DNA of 64,000 bases from Odontocerum albicorne. Taxonomy: Eukaryota > Arthropoda > Insecta > Trichoptera > Odontoceridae. Where the stretch lies: NCBI GenBank assembly GCA_949825065.1, contig OX463844.1, positions 27,003,056 to 27,067,055 of the forward strand, given 5' to 3'. Shown here piece by piece: positions 25,401-33,600 of the stretch. The notes under the pieces were generated by a model that did not search any database, was not told where the DNA came from, and worked only from the letters and a program-made list of their open reading frames with translations. How positions within the stretch are numbered: the stretch's first letter is position 1; each line of letters begins with the position of its first letter. The translations under genes were made by a program, and so were the position numbers.

Positions 25401-25489
25401 CTCATGAAGGGCAATTCTGGGGCTGGGGAGACAAGGACATGACAAAAGATGATATGAAGTGTGCTGAAATTGTTAAAACATTAAATTAA
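4366..25489 (+). CDS. Acyl-CoA delta-9 desaturase, seven coding exons
   Basis: Complete gene. Exons (coding): 4366-4499, 7583-7692, 8915-9077, 11832-12005, 19602-19787, 20951-21111, 25305-25489, all with GT..AG borders and matching phases, summing to 1113 nt (370 aa). The product is an ER-membrane di-iron desaturase that puts a cis double bond in saturated fatty acyl-CoA using cytochrome b5. Histidine boxes: HRLWAH (98-103), HRVHH (135-139), HNYHH (276-280), plus NSAAH (243-247). Hydrophobic segments lie around residues 48-70, 83-97 and 198-238. Length is typical for insect desaturases (about 350-380). The ATG at 4366 has a good context (caaatATGG) and follows an AG at 4351-4352, so an untranslated 5' exon probably lies upstream and was not located. 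Introns hold a piggyBac, three mariner elements, a Helitron piece and SINEs. Positional specificity (delta-9 versus delta-11 or pheromone type) cannot be told from sequence alone. Confidence 0.97.
4605..5238 (-). mobile_element. Non-LTR retrotransposon 3' end with trinucleotide tail
   Basis: A 201-codon open frame (5238-4633) encodes the region after the RT active site: RLLSRRTKLTIYKTLLRP, LTYGSECW, ILRKIFGP, RLRWAGHVARM and GRPKLRWMDGV. It ends near NGL, and a short ATG/ATC trinucleotide run follows directly (about 4607-4627), the kind of simple tail many non-LTR elements carry. The copy is 5'-truncated but the remaining frame is open, so it is fairly young. It lies in intron 1 of the desaturase, antisense to it. 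Confidence 0.85.
5213..5975 (+). mobile_element. Jockey-like reverse transcriptase remnant
   Basis: Degenerate plus-strand RT, with motifs in the expected order through frameshifts: NYRSIAIS...GKLLE, QHDFRK, INDFVSRSLDD, SGVPLRSNL (normally SSGVPQGS), then LSADDLMVYRK (normally FADD), LNLNAFWEW and KDLGIHFN. A 60-bp AT-rich block interrupts it near 5580. The order and spacing are those of Jockey-clade RT. It is non-functional. Confidence 0.75.
6662..7136. repeat. Possible pogo/Tigger-like non-autonomous element
   Basis: The right end reads inward as cagtggaacctcgatttttt followed by a region with cccataagaaataatgt, a pattern common in pogo/Tigger-type elements. The left side has gattttcgaacat and ggttttcgaacgtac. 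The left terminus is too diverged to place exactly, so boundaries are approximate. Confidence 0.35.
7341..7430. repeat. Long near-perfect hairpin (40-nt arms)
   Basis: The arm at 7341-7380 and the arm at 7391-7430 are reverse complements at 37 of 40 positions, with the inner 22 bp (gaatctggcaacatgtgata...) perfect, around a 10-nt loop. It lies in intron 1 of the desaturase, about 150 bp upstream of exon 2, on the transcribed strand. It could be a small fold-back element or an RNA hairpin. No coding content. Confidence 0.85.
7583..7692 (+). CDS. Desaturase exon 2
   Basis: The acceptor is cttttcag at 7582 and the donor gtattt at 7693. It encodes the first membrane segment, LHIVWKNVIVFLYLHLG followed by YGVYLI and WKTTSF. 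Phase is 2 in and 1 out, joining exon 3 to give Ala82. Confidence 0.95.
7828..8056. repeat. Three-copy minisatellite, 78-87 bp units
   Basis: The block tgaactcctatatatgaagg followed by agtatacgccagtgtc recurs at 7841, 7928 and 8006. Units are separated by short CT/TTC-rich runs, including a (CT)n stretch near 7893-7912. Each unit contains a small inverted repeat, ctcct...aggag. The minus strand happens to be open through it, which creates repetitive spurious frames. Confidence 0.9.
8571..8643. repeat. Short tandem repeat, caccgatatttgaatt-type
   Basis: Three copies of accgatatttgaat with attcaaa linkers. Each unit is partly self-complementary (tttgaattcaaa). Confidence 0.8.
8915..9077 (+). 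CDS. Desaturase exon 3 (histidine box 1)
   Basis: The acceptor is tttttcag at 8914 and the donor gtaaat at 9078. It encodes SGIGITAGAHRLWAH, KMPLRILLGIFQTMAFQN and YEWARDHR. It carries the HRLWAH metal-binding box and the first His of box 2. Confidence 0.96.
9740..9990. repeat. Fold-back non-autonomous element (MITE-like)
   Basis: Ends are diverged inverted repeats of about 60 bp: gtggcggggtg...attttcattaaagcttt...agat on the left, and its reverse complement (atcttcaaagcttcaatgaa...accccacaccgcc) on the right. Half of a further copy is at 44337-44405. No coding content. Confidence 0.5.
10040..10735 (-). mobile_element. Helitron Rep (HUH nuclease) remnant
   Basis: The minus strand, read through frameshifts, gives the characteristic order of a Helitron Rep: LPSSFVGPPRNMREGCINA, VKYGAPD, FITFTTNPN (usually FITFTCNP.WPEI), NDLPDLVV, TNEFQKQDISHIHTVVIL (the EFQKRGLPHAH HUH motif, here H-I-H), TAEIP, ILHDTW (HMIHGPCG), DGKCK, DGYALYQC and IISYNPY (VPYNPYL). 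The helicase half is not present, so this is a decayed internal piece. It sits antisense in intron 3 of the desaturase. Confidence 0.8.
10740..11831 (+). other. Desaturase intron 3, 3' part, no feature seen
   Basis: Only AT-rich intronic sequence was recognised between the Helitron remnant and exon 4. Confidence 0.5.
11832..12005 (+). CDS. Desaturase exon 4 (histidine box 2)
   Basis: The acceptor is tttttag at 11831 and the donor gtaaaa at 12006. It encodes VHHKFSETDADPHNAKRGFF, SHIGWLMVKKHP and MSDLEKDPVVMFQKR. It completes HRVHH, and VHHK.SETDADPHN is diagnostic for the acyl-CoA desaturase family. Confidence 0.97.
12150..12415. repeat. TTAA-type interspersed repeat, copy 1
   Basis: It shares with 50370-50600 the blocks aaaatcatgg, ttcttaaaaaatagtaaaa and ttcattgtcatatat. 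The right end is ctgcagtcaaagtg followed by TTAA (12416-12419). The reverse of this end matches the left end of the other copy (TTAA then cacattgactgc), as expected for a piggyBac-type non-autonomous element. The left end is degraded. Confidence 0.45.
12565..12887. repeat. 323-bp duplicated block flanking mariner, copy A
   Basis: It is nearly identical to 22837-23159: attgtctggcaaaac, ggtatttttttactatcaat, gtagaaggcactaaacttgc and so on. Both copies end exactly at the left terminus of a Mos1-like mariner. The right flanks of the two mariners are unrelated. Content of the block is unknown. Confidence 0.85.
12888..14139 (-). mobile_element. Mariner (Mos1/mauritiana-like), element A
   Basis: TIRs are tcaggtctgtaaata (left) and its counterpart tatttacagacctgg (right), with TA on both sides (12886-12887, 14140-14141). 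The transposase is on the minus strand: N-terminus at 14125-13628 with LIFCYHLKKTAAESHRMLV, QCFEWFKKFKS and LQALLDENDAQTQQQLADQL; C-terminus at 13206-12968 with [21 protein letters not shown], and ending HKLPERWEKCVASDGHYFE then stop. The middle carries frameshifts and stops, so it is inactive. Size (1252 bp) is close to full length. It lies antisense in intron 4 of the desaturase. Confidence 0.9.
14460..15736 (+). mobile_element. Mariner (irritans-like), element C
   Basis: Flanked by TA (14458-14459, 15737-15738). TIRs are degenerate forms of acacatcgatcaataagtcc. The transposase reads on the plus strand in pieces: [14 protein letters not shown] (start codon now GTG), [86 protein letters not shown] and RWNECITLEGDYVDE at the end. 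A one-base deletion near 14687, a stop after YTPELN and further frameshifts kill it. It resembles Himar-type transposases. It is the longest of four irritans-like copies here (also 21537, 35877, 62274). Confidence 0.9.
16022..16105 (+). repeat. SINE family 1, partial head
   Basis: It contains cttccaaccaaattgcaggttcgattcct (a tRNA box-B-like segment), then gtacccagatttttt and gtctgg, matching the first half of the fuller SINE 1 copies. Confidence 0.5.
16130..16420 (+). mobile_element. Non-LTR tail fragment, family N copy 2
   Basis: Translated pieces W.EHVDEMN, ENVSG and a final LLYAYSERN/SAYPxxMA-like segment correspond to the C-terminal tail seen in copies at 34690 and 53100. Heavily mutated. 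Confidence 0.45.
16913..19559 (-). mobile_element. piggyBac element, near-complete, one nonsense codon
   Basis: Terminal inverted repeats ccctttaactgcc (left, 16913) and ggcagttaaaggg (right, ending 19559) are each flanked by ctag (16909-16912 and 19560-19563), rather than the TTAA usual for piggyBac. Total length is 2647 bp. The right subterminal region has two palindromes, gcgtcttaagacgt (19475-19488) and gcgtcttaagacgc (19529-19542), possible transposase-binding repeats. The single gene inside is a DDD transposase broken by one stop. The element lies in intron 4 of the desaturase, antisense to it. Confidence 0.93.
17214..18881 (-). pseudogene. piggyBac transposase with single in-frame stop
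   Basis: One frame runs from ATG at 18881 to the stop near 17214, interrupted only by TAA at 18242-18240 (FKSIFG-stop-YMYPYMN). It has an acidic N-terminus (DSDDSDLSVDSDDEE), a DDE_Tnp_1_7 domain, and the three catalytic aspartates in ICIDESLLLFKGR, LYVDNWYTSP and NMDAVDKSDMALS. IPSKASRFGIKFF is a family hallmark. The C-terminus has a cysteine-rich domain (RCVVC, YQCKQCKVALCVDTCF). The total of about 555 codons is normal for a piggyBac transposase. A single stop suggests recent inactivation; a sequencing error or a read-through codon are alternatives. Confidence 0.93.
19602..19787 (+). CDS. Desaturase exon 5
   Basis: The acceptor is tttttcag at 19601 and the donor gtatta at 19788. It encodes two membrane segments (MILMPLMCFIVPTIIPWYFW and the WYVAGVMRFTLSLNMTWLV region) and NSAAHIWGNKPYD, whose His is a conserved iron ligand or support residue in this family. 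Confidence 0.97.
19937..20038. repeat. Two-copy tandem duplication, about 50 bp
   Basis: The sequence tttaattgtgt...ctgcagcaaacatggtcttg and acaagataaaca occurs twice in a row, with a small internal length difference. Confidence 0.85.
20162..20403. repeat. TTAA-flanked MITE (piggyBac-type)
   Basis: TTAA at 20158-20161 and 20404-20407 flank inverted ends ccctgagag and ctctcaggg. It is 242 bp with no ORF. Inside is a hairpin, cccttgtattct against agaatacaaggg (20210-20252). The target site and size fit a piggyBac-dependent non-autonomous element; its TIR differs from that of the nearby piggyBac at 16913. Confidence 0.75.
20951..21111 (+). CDS. Desaturase exon 6 (histidine box 3)
   Basis: The acceptor is ttttatag at 20950 and the donor gtgaaa at 21112. 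It encodes YIGATDNLRVALGAVGEGW then HNYHHTFPWDYKAAELG, with the third histidine box, and ends in GFIDFFSLLG. Confidence 0.97.
21385..21536. repeat. Interspersed repeat R2, copy 1
   Basis: It contains gatgaggtgaaagccttgaa, agggttata, acagtgtttgataaat and the block caatgtctttaaacctccac. All are found, partly rearranged and inverted, at 28118-28266. The right end abuts a mariner fragment. Identity unknown. Confidence 0.55.
21537..21778 (-). mobile_element. Mariner (irritans-like), 5'-end fragment
   Basis: On the minus strand it has the TIR (ending gatcgatgtgt at 21778, TA at 21779-21780), the 5' untranslated region and the first codons of the transposase ([17 protein letters not shown]), then an abrupt join to repeat R2. 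It is about 240 bp of the same element as 14460 and 35877. Confidence 0.85.
22024..22235 (-). repeat. SINE family 1, near full length
   Basis: Reverse-oriented: acactttcctt end, cccatgtggcaatttctttc, aaaaccagactgattcc, then the tRNA-like head with attgcagattg-type box B and tactaactaggccaca (box A, reverse of tgtggcctagttagta). Length is about 210 bp. Confidence 0.75.
22480..22675 (+). mobile_element. Jockey/CR1-like 3' end remnant
   Basis: Plus strand gives RAFTIAASVAWNSLPLSVR then FRKHLKTAFF. This is the standard C-terminal signature of Jockey/CR1 reverse transcriptases (R.FS.AA...WN.LP...R.....FR..LK..LF). Confidence 0.75.
22690..22836 (-). mobile_element. Non-LTR tail fragment, family N copy 3
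   Basis: The minus strand encodes SKMKKSTLRWLGYVEGMN, the TLRWFGH.ERMNEER motif of the tail. It stops where the 323-bp duplicated block begins. Confidence 0.65.
22837..23159. repeat. 323-bp duplicated block flanking mariner, copy B
   Basis: Near-identical partner of 12565-12887, differing by scattered substitutions and a one-base indel. It abuts the left TIR of mariner B. Confidence 0.85.
23160..24274 (-). mobile_element. Mariner (Mos1-like), element B, internally deleted
   Basis: TIR tcaggtctataaata at 23160 and tatttacagacctgg ending 24274, with TA at 23158-23159 and 24275-24276. Transposase pieces on the minus strand: LIFCYHLKKTAAESHRMLVE, ERGRPPRKFED, ADQLNVTREAVSICLKAMGK, then a jump to [67 protein letters not shown] and TNCQRDGENV. 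The segment between the DNA-binding domain and the first catalytic Asp is deleted. The 5' region holds a 19-bp perfect palindrome (24097-24138) absent from element A. Inactive. Confidence 0.9.
24277..25304 (+). other. Desaturase intron 6, 3' part, no feature seen
   Basis: AT-rich intron sequence. No repeat or coding similarity recognised. Confidence 0.45.
25305..25489 (+). CDS. Desaturase exon 7 (C-terminus, stop)
   Basis: The acceptor is actttag at 25304. It encodes GWAYDMKTVSESIIRKRVLR, TGDGTHKF and WGWGDKDMTKDD, ending VKTLN then TAA at 25487-25489. GWAYD.K.V....I..R..R.GDG is the family C-terminal signature. Confidence 0.97.
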
Positions 25490-25776
25490 ACATCGTTATT
25501 TTTAAATGTAAACAAATTATAAAATGATACGTCATTATTCTATACAATCTATGATGGTTTTTTAAATGTGAACGATTCTCTCTTGAAAAATCTTGAAACA
25601 CGAGTAATAAGGACCTAATGAAGTAACAGTCAAATTGCAATAGAAAATTTAACTATATGTACCGTGTCTTCGATAATGAACTAACTAAATGACATGCATA
25701 ATAAAAAGTAACAGATACTGAAAACTTGTAGTTTTTCATTTAAAGTTATTTCATAATTTATATTATTCAAATTCTT

Positions 25777-25782
25777 AATAAA
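25777..25782 (+). promoter_or_regulatory. Possible polyadenylation signal of desaturase
   Basis: AATAAA about 290 bp after the stop codon. It is the first canonical hexamer noticed downstream. In an AT-rich genome chance occurrence is likely. Confidence 0.3.
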
Positions 25783-27537
25783 TTCTACTCTAAATTCGAA
25801 AAACCGCATGTTTTGTAATTCGTAATGTTTTTTCACCAAAAAGTAGCCGGCTCTGGTGTAATACACATTGGCAAGCGGTTTAATACTCGGGGCTCTCCCT
25901 ACATCCAAAGATTTAATATTGAAATATCTCAAATTTATTATTATAAGTATGATAAAATAATGAAAAGTAAAAAGGATATAATAAAAATACAATTTCAGTG
26001 AATTTTTTTTATGTAATTCTTAACCTTTCTTAAAATTAGCCAATTTTCTCTCTTATGAAATTTTAATTCCGAGATTAAATTCAAGTGGCGCGATTTCAAC
26101 GTGTATTGTTATATTCTAAATGTAAAGCAGTTCTTTGTTAGCATCTCCGAGAATTACTTTGTTTACTTTCAGTATGAAGTCGTTTATAAATCACAACATA
26201 GGTTGTGCATCAACATCATAGGTTGTGCATCTTCTGAAGTTGGATGCCTTTTTTAACCCAAATAAGTGACATTGATAGGTATAGTTTTGAATGTCATTTT
26301 CATGTAAATTATAATGTATTTTTTTTATATTATTTTACCTTTGATAATTTCACAACAGTGAACATTAGTTTGTCAAAAACTTTGATCATAGATTATAATA
26401 TTTTAATTAAATCCATAACCAAATAAAAACCTAAGACATAAGAAGTTAATCTGTGTAAACAAGTGACCATGTCGGAATCAAATAAGTGATAATTATATTA
26501 TAGTGGGTGAGAAACTGGCAACAAACTGTCCAGGACATTGGTGCTCCAAATGAGAAACTAGCAACAAACTATTCAGGACCGTCTGCTTGAAGAGGCTAAC
26601 ATCCAAAGTGTACTACTAAAGATAAACAAATTAAATAAATAAGCATTTAAAATTAAACAAATGTTATATTTCTAGAAAAAAATGGTTTCACAAAAACATT
26701 AACTTAATAAAATAATTAAAATAACACAATTGAAATTTCATCTTCTGAGGATGAGGTAAATCATGGATATTACACTAGGATTAGGCATATTTTGTCAACA
26801 TACGAAATACTTTTTGAATGATGGTGATTTATTCTTAGGCATTATTTACCAACAGCGAAACAACTGTTATAGCGCGTTGTGTTAAGGTTAGTTTTTAAAA
26901 ATTGTTCTATACTTTAATCCTTTTAACCTCAATCCTTTTTAAAAGGTATATAATACATATATTTAAAGACCCACATATGGTTTAGTGAAATAAAAATAGT
27001 GGAAATTTGAATGTTGAGAAAAGTAACGAGATTAAACTTACAAAAATACAATAAATCACTGGAAACATATACACTACGGTGGTATTTTTCACAATATTAC
27101 ACTTTTTATATTACATGAAATAAAAAATAAAAACAAATAAAAAGGTCACATAAATTTGAACTAGAATTGAAACTTTAAAAAAAAGTCAACATACATTTCA
27201 AGTGCTTGGTTTACTGACAAAATAGTTTGTTGACCTATTTTTAGTCATTTTATGACAATTACAATAAATATTAAGTAAAAGTATGCATTCAAATGCTCCG
27301 CCGATGGATCAAAACTAGGGGGTCTTTTAGTATAGCAAAGACACGCCGATAGATTGGCGCATTGAGGCTCTTAAGGGTCAAAGAGTATTCCAGATTAGCC
27401 AAGTACTAATGATACACATCATATTACATGAAATTGTATAATACAATAGTTTAACAACTTAAATAAACTTCACAGTCATCACCAAATATAAAAATAAAGC
27501 ACACAATCAATGATTGGTCACATTTTTATCAACGAAC

Positions 27538-27693
27538 CTATCTTCTAGAGGAAGCCTCCTCTTCTAACCAATTTGACACAGATTTTTCATACTTTTCAAG
27601 CCATTTGATGTTATTTTTGACATTTTCTATAGCTTGTTTTCTTCCTGAAGCTCCTGCGCCAGCTTCATGATTGACTTCAAAGAATTTTTCCAT
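27538..27693 (-). CDS. M1 peptidase last exon (stop)
   Basis: The acceptor is ttttgcag just above 27693. It encodes [39 protein letters not shown] and [11 protein letters not shown], with stop TAG at 27540-27538. The hydrophilic, charged end argues against a GPI anchor. The first Met is internal, following ...RLDE of the previous exon. Confidence 0.94.
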   Translation of the reverse strand: MEKFFEVNHEAGAGASGRKQAIENVKNNIKWLEKYEKSVSNWLEEEASSRR

Positions 27694-30600
27694 CTGCAAA
27701 AAAATACAAGTATATCTGTAACTGTCATTCAACCTTATAAATAAAGTTTTTCTTTTATAAAACTTGGACATAAACCAGATTAAAAGTAAAAATTATTTGG
27801 CGTTGAATTTATAAAATAAAGGTTCTAAGATACCACACAGATTTATATAATATTCATTGTATTGTTTTATTATATTACATTTTGTTGTAGACAGTAAAAC
27901 CTGATGGGTTTATTGCCATGTGACAATTATTTCCAACGTATCCAACATATGAAAGGATTCTGTCCACTTTTTTTATAATTGCGTATTAGCAGCTAAATAT
28001 TTTGGAACAATACAGATTTCAAGATTAATAAAATCAGTATCATATGTGACCACAATCAATTTATGCTTCTATGAGGTATAATTTTACACAACTCCACAAC
28101 TATAAGTTATGTATTATTTATAGTTAAGGCATTATCATTATGGAGGTTTAAAGACATTGTAATTTGTGTAATCAAACACTGTTTTTGTGCCCCCCTGATG
28201 ATGAGGTGAAAGCTTTGAAACTGATAGGGTTATAAATAAAGTGGAATAAACAGTGTTTGATAAAACAAATGACAAAATATAGCAGTTTCAATTCTCAAAC
28301 ATTTTTTGGCAGAGTAAACCAAACTGAATGAATAAATATTAAATTATACATGTATTTTTATAGTGCTATTCTATAACACCAGTCACCTTAGTGCTCTAAG
28401 AATTTATGCTGGATGACACTACGATAAAAATAAATTGAGATAAAAAAAGGTCCGAGTAAAATCAGTCCAGGATCTACTGGGGATCAAACCCAGAATGCTT
28501 GGGTGCTAAGCAAGTATGCTAACCACTAGGTTTTGACCCTGAATGAAATTCATTATTGATGAACATTTCTGGTCTTTTTGGAGTGATGATGTGTGAGGAG
28601 TTTGATTTCGCATGATTTTTCCAGTTGTAATTGAGTGTCACTGTTTGTCAGGTTGATGAGAATGTGCAACGGAGTTTTGTTTTTGTGTAATCAAAAATCG
28701 GAAAGAAGTATCGATTTATTTTTTCATGCTAAATATCCTCAGTGAGATACAGGCAAAAGCCTAGTTTACTGGGGATGCGACAAATGAAAGGCAACAAACC
28801 CAGATCCATTAAAATTGTATGTCCAAATTAAATTACCTGTTGTTTTTTTCGCAAATTATGTATATTTCTTGTCATGTGTGATAATAATAATAATAATTTA
28901 TTAAATAATATTCCTAAAACTCATACAAATTCTCAATTTATGAATAATATTATGAATTTTTTACCTCGTCAAGTCTTTGCTGTGTTGCGAAGCTGTTAGT
29001 AATAGCTGGAATGGTAGTTCCCAGCACTCGGCTATTGAGAGTATATCTTTCGACTATCATATGCCAGTTTCCTCGGACATAGTCCCACACAAGTGGAGTT
29101 CCCACAGGATTCGAAGAAATGTATCGTAGCACGGTAAAGTAGTCTTGCGTCCGGATATAAGATGTGTTCCAAGCTAAGTTGAGGTATCTGTGATAAAAAT
29201 ATCATTTTCCTAATTAACCTTCGATTACTACAATATGACTTCTAAAAGTTTGGTATTCAGTTTCTCATATTTGAGAATGAGGATGGTTATCAGGTGGTAT
29301 AACCATATGACAAATGAGTTTGTTTTAGGACACCGCAGCTGCCTGTTACTACCACAAATAGAAAGAGCTCGAAAGAGACGCCACCTGGTAGTTGGTCAAT
29401 AGCTGCTGTTTTGTCTTTGTCCCTGCAAGGGACTAGAAGAACCAGATACCCATCTTACACCATACACCAGTGTTATTATAAGGATTTGCAGTCTTAGCCT
29501 AACATGAGAGGATGTTGAGTACTGGGCTGTGGACCAACCTGAATAGAGGGAGTTTATGGCATCTCTGTGTTCCTGCTGAAATATATAGGGTGGAGCCTAT
29601 GACAATATTTTTAAAATATAATAATTGATTATATCATGTATTTACTAAATACATCTAATGCATGAGTTGGCAACCTTTTGTTGTAAGAGGGCCAAATATT
29701 TTACATGGGAATTAGTGCGGGCCGCACTTGGGACATATATCATTACAGTATACCTACAATATTTGTGTACAAATATTTTAGTTTTAAAAATAAAACGCTA
29801 ATTATGTATTTTTACGTGTATTGTAATTAATAAAATCAATGAGATTTTTGCGACTGCATTTGACTTGCAAGTTTTTTTATATTAGCATTTTTGAAGTTGA
29901 GACGCGTAGTATTGCGCCGTTGTGTATGATATCGTCCGTCACTTGCGTTGCGGCGAGAACCTTGCGGGCCGCACCAAGACGCCTCGCGGGCCATTTACAG
30001 CCCGTGGGCCGCTGATCTAATGTATGCGTCACATATATGTTATATCATTTTTATTTTGTATTACCTGTAAACATTGTTAAATTGTATTGTAATAAAACGT
30101 CCCTGCAGTCCTCGCATTATCACTACATATGATCGGACGGCCCCTGCATGCGATAAACGTGTGACAAATGTTGAACTAATGCAGGCTGGCTGCATAAGCA
30201 ATGCGATCAAGGTGCTTGTGATGTGCAATGGGCTAAACACAAGGGATGCAAAATGAGCATAATATATTATCATCTTCAGAATTTCGTTTTTATTTCTGCG
30301 AAATTCTACCAACAAGTAATATTTTCTCTTCACCCAGTTCTTTACCGAGACTCATTGAAGTCACACCGGAATCTCCGAGGATTGGGTGGCAACCATCTAC
30401 CTATTCTACAGTCTTTTTACCGGTGATGTACATTACAGTTTTATTAAGAAAAACAATAACAAGCATAAATTACAGACCTTTGCAAAATGAAAGGATTCCT
30501 CGAAGCTGCTAAAGCTTGCATCAATTTAGCTTTCTCTTGTGCATCTTCCTCCTTCACAAAAATATCCCAAACTTTATCCCATGTTTTATCACCGGCAGCC

Positions 30601-33600
30601 TCAATTCCTGTAGCAAAAAAAGTTGAATTTCAAAAATTTCATAAGACAGGTTTTCAAAGCTTGCACATCGACACCCTGGAGCACCGCAGTATGTTTAAAA
30701 AATTTATTAATTCCAGGCAATCTTAGAACATAAGAATTAAAAATGTATCTATATGGAATTGGTTGAGTTTTAAATATCAGTAAAAGATGAACATCCTTTA
30801 CTAAGTGCCGAAGCTCAGGGGAATCTTGGTTTCATTTGTAACCTGTGAAGCTGGGTTTTCGCAGTAGTTATTATAATATATTATAAAAAATATATGGTGA
30901 ACAACAGGCTCACCAATCTGAATCCCGTCTGTGAGAAAATCTTTATACTACGGGTGCAGTGAAATGAAAACTTTTTAAAATCACTGCCATAAAACAAAAT
31001 CATGATGAATAAATACATAGTATGATTCCCTACTTAACCACTTAATGCTAGGGTTTTTTTACAAAGAGGGTTTCAAAAAACATCAAGTATATTTTTGTGT
31101 TTTATTTTAAGTTTATACACTTTTCAATTGAAACATAACAATTTAAACATATTTTAATAAAAAAAAATGAAGAAAATTTTTTAATTCAATTTGGTATGAT
31201 CGATTTGAAAGCATGGTGTTAAACATAGACCTACGTAAATATGAACACAATATCGTAAATACGAAATAAGCAACACAAAACACGACCACTCACAACTGCA
31301 GGCAAATTTACAATAAATAAATAAAACGCGAACGACTGGCGAGCATTACACGTGTTAGCTAAAATTAGAACACTGCAAATCGAGACAAGCGAGCGTGACT
31401 CGGGATAGCGAAAATTGGAATGCATTTAGCGCACAGAGGGTCTCGTTCAAGGGCATTAAGTGGTTAAGTAAGCAACGAGCACAAAATACTAAACTATTCT
31501 CTCCCAACATTTTCATTCTTATCCATACCTATACATCTCATACAGTTTCTACAATTTCTCAGTTTTTCTACAAATACGAGGCGTATCCAGAAAGTAAGTG
31601 TACTGAGGCTCTCACGACCGGATGGATTTTATTTTCGACATGTTGGCTACACTTACGTGTAGCCTGACCCTTCCCCTCCGCAACGAGACCGGTTCGAGTT
31701 CAGTACGTTGAGAAGTGTCGACGCGACAACACGTTTCGTGAAAAATGTCAATCCCATCTCCCGCCAAGTTGAATCGAGTGGAGGCCGGGCAAGAGTTTTT
31801 GAGGCGCTGCAAACTCCATGGAGATGAATTTCTCCGCTCCATCGTTACTGGAGATGAAACTTGGGTTGCATACTACACGCCTGAAACCAAAAGGCAGTCT
31901 CAACAGTGGCGTCACACCTCTTCACCCTCTGCCAAAAAGTTCAAAACCACAATTTCAGCCAAGAAAATCATGACATCTGTGTTTTGGGACTGTCAAGGCA
32001 TAATTTTAATTGAATATATGCCTCAAGGGGACACCATCAACTCTGCAAGATACTGTGAGACCCTAAAAAAATTGCGGAGGGCGATTCAGAACAAGAGGAG
32101 AGGCATGCTGACAAAGGGAGTCTGCCTGTTGCACGACAATGCCAGACAGAACTGCTCGCCTCGTTTAAATGGGATGTCCTGAACCATCCCGCGCATTCCC
32201 CTGACCTAGCACCTTCAGATTACTATCTCTTTACCTCCCTGAAGCTGCACAATGGTGGAAAATGGTTTTCAACCGACGAGGAGGTAAAGGAAGAGGTGGA
32301 GAAGTGGACGGAGGGGTTGGCGGGAAACTACTTCGAGGAAGGCATCAAAAAGTTGATACCCCGCTTCACCACCTGCATTGAGAGGAATGGCGACTATGTC
32401 GAAAAATAGCTTACATATGTACTACGGTAACCACGTAATATTTTTGTTTAAATAAAAAAAATTGTAACCTACAAAAATTCAGTACACTTACTTTCTGGAT
32501 ATGCCTCGTAGATAATTCATTTTTAATATATAAGATATTTTTAAATCAGCCCATAAATGAATTCAGGTTGAATGAAGTCTAAAATTATGTAATAAAAAAT
32601 AACAAGCCTATTATTCACTAAACTATTAATACCGATAATGCAGCCTCCGATGGTTGAGGCATGACAAATCATGACATAGAATGATAAATCCAATGGGACT
32701 GGTTATTAAAAAACCCTAAAGCAACTTTCACAGATCTCTGATTAATTGATCAATCTTCTAAATCTTATTCACTTTAACCACCCACTTTTGTCTGATGAAT
32801 CTGAAAGTTCCTTGACAATTACTTGTCAAGGAACTTGTCATATGATGAGTTTACTGAATGATTTTTCAGAAATCAATGATATCCATACATAGCTCAGGGG
32901 ATAAATTGAGCTCAATCTGTTTCTTGAGTTATTGAAGACATATTTATTTGTTTATGACAATTGTATAAATACATAATTTACGAAAAAACAAGTAATAAAA
33001 GGTAATTCAAAGTGGACACTCAATTTACATGGATCTGGGTTTATTGCCTTTCATTTGTCGTGTCCCCAGTTAAAGAAGTGGATGGCCGCGCGATAACGCA
33101 CTGAACTTCCATACGGAAGGTCATCGGTTCGAACCCTATGCTGTGTTACTCCACTTGAATGACAGAGGTATTTTTTCATCTAGTTTTCGGGTGTATGAGA
33201 ATACCTATGACTTCGGTCATATCTAGTCTTCTAAAAAAAAAAAACATGCCGGTGTACTCCCATCGTCTCACTTCAGTGTGCTATCAGATCCAGACTGGCG
33301 GTATGGCTGGTGTGTTTGCTGGTGTGCAACGGCTCACTGAAAAAAAAACCTTCACAGCACAGCTTTGCTTTCCGACTGAATTGACATTGGAATGTCGAGG
33401 GGATCCTCGACTATGAGGCCAAGCAACGGCGACAGCCCCAGTAAACAACGCTTTTTCCCTGTATCTTACTGAAGACATATATAGTAAACACAAAAAAATA
33501 AGTTGATGCATTTTACCAATTGTTGATTACATAATACTTCTATCATAAACTTGCGTCAACTTGTTAAGTAGTGAGATTTATTACATGTATGTATAACAGG

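Noticed and set aside
28869..28900. ATA/ATT microsatellite as a possible origin or attachment site
   Set aside because: Simple repeat in an AT-rich intron with no associated structure.
28950..29132. Treating the apparent Met at 29132 as a protein start
   Set aside because: The codon is GTG and lies within an exon whose coding sequence extends to an AG acceptor above 29187.
30061..30333. 90-codon minus-strand ORF between two peptidase exons
   Set aside because: No family similarity, no fitting splice sites or phase, and the peptidase frame passes directly from exon 30478-30607 to 28965-29187.
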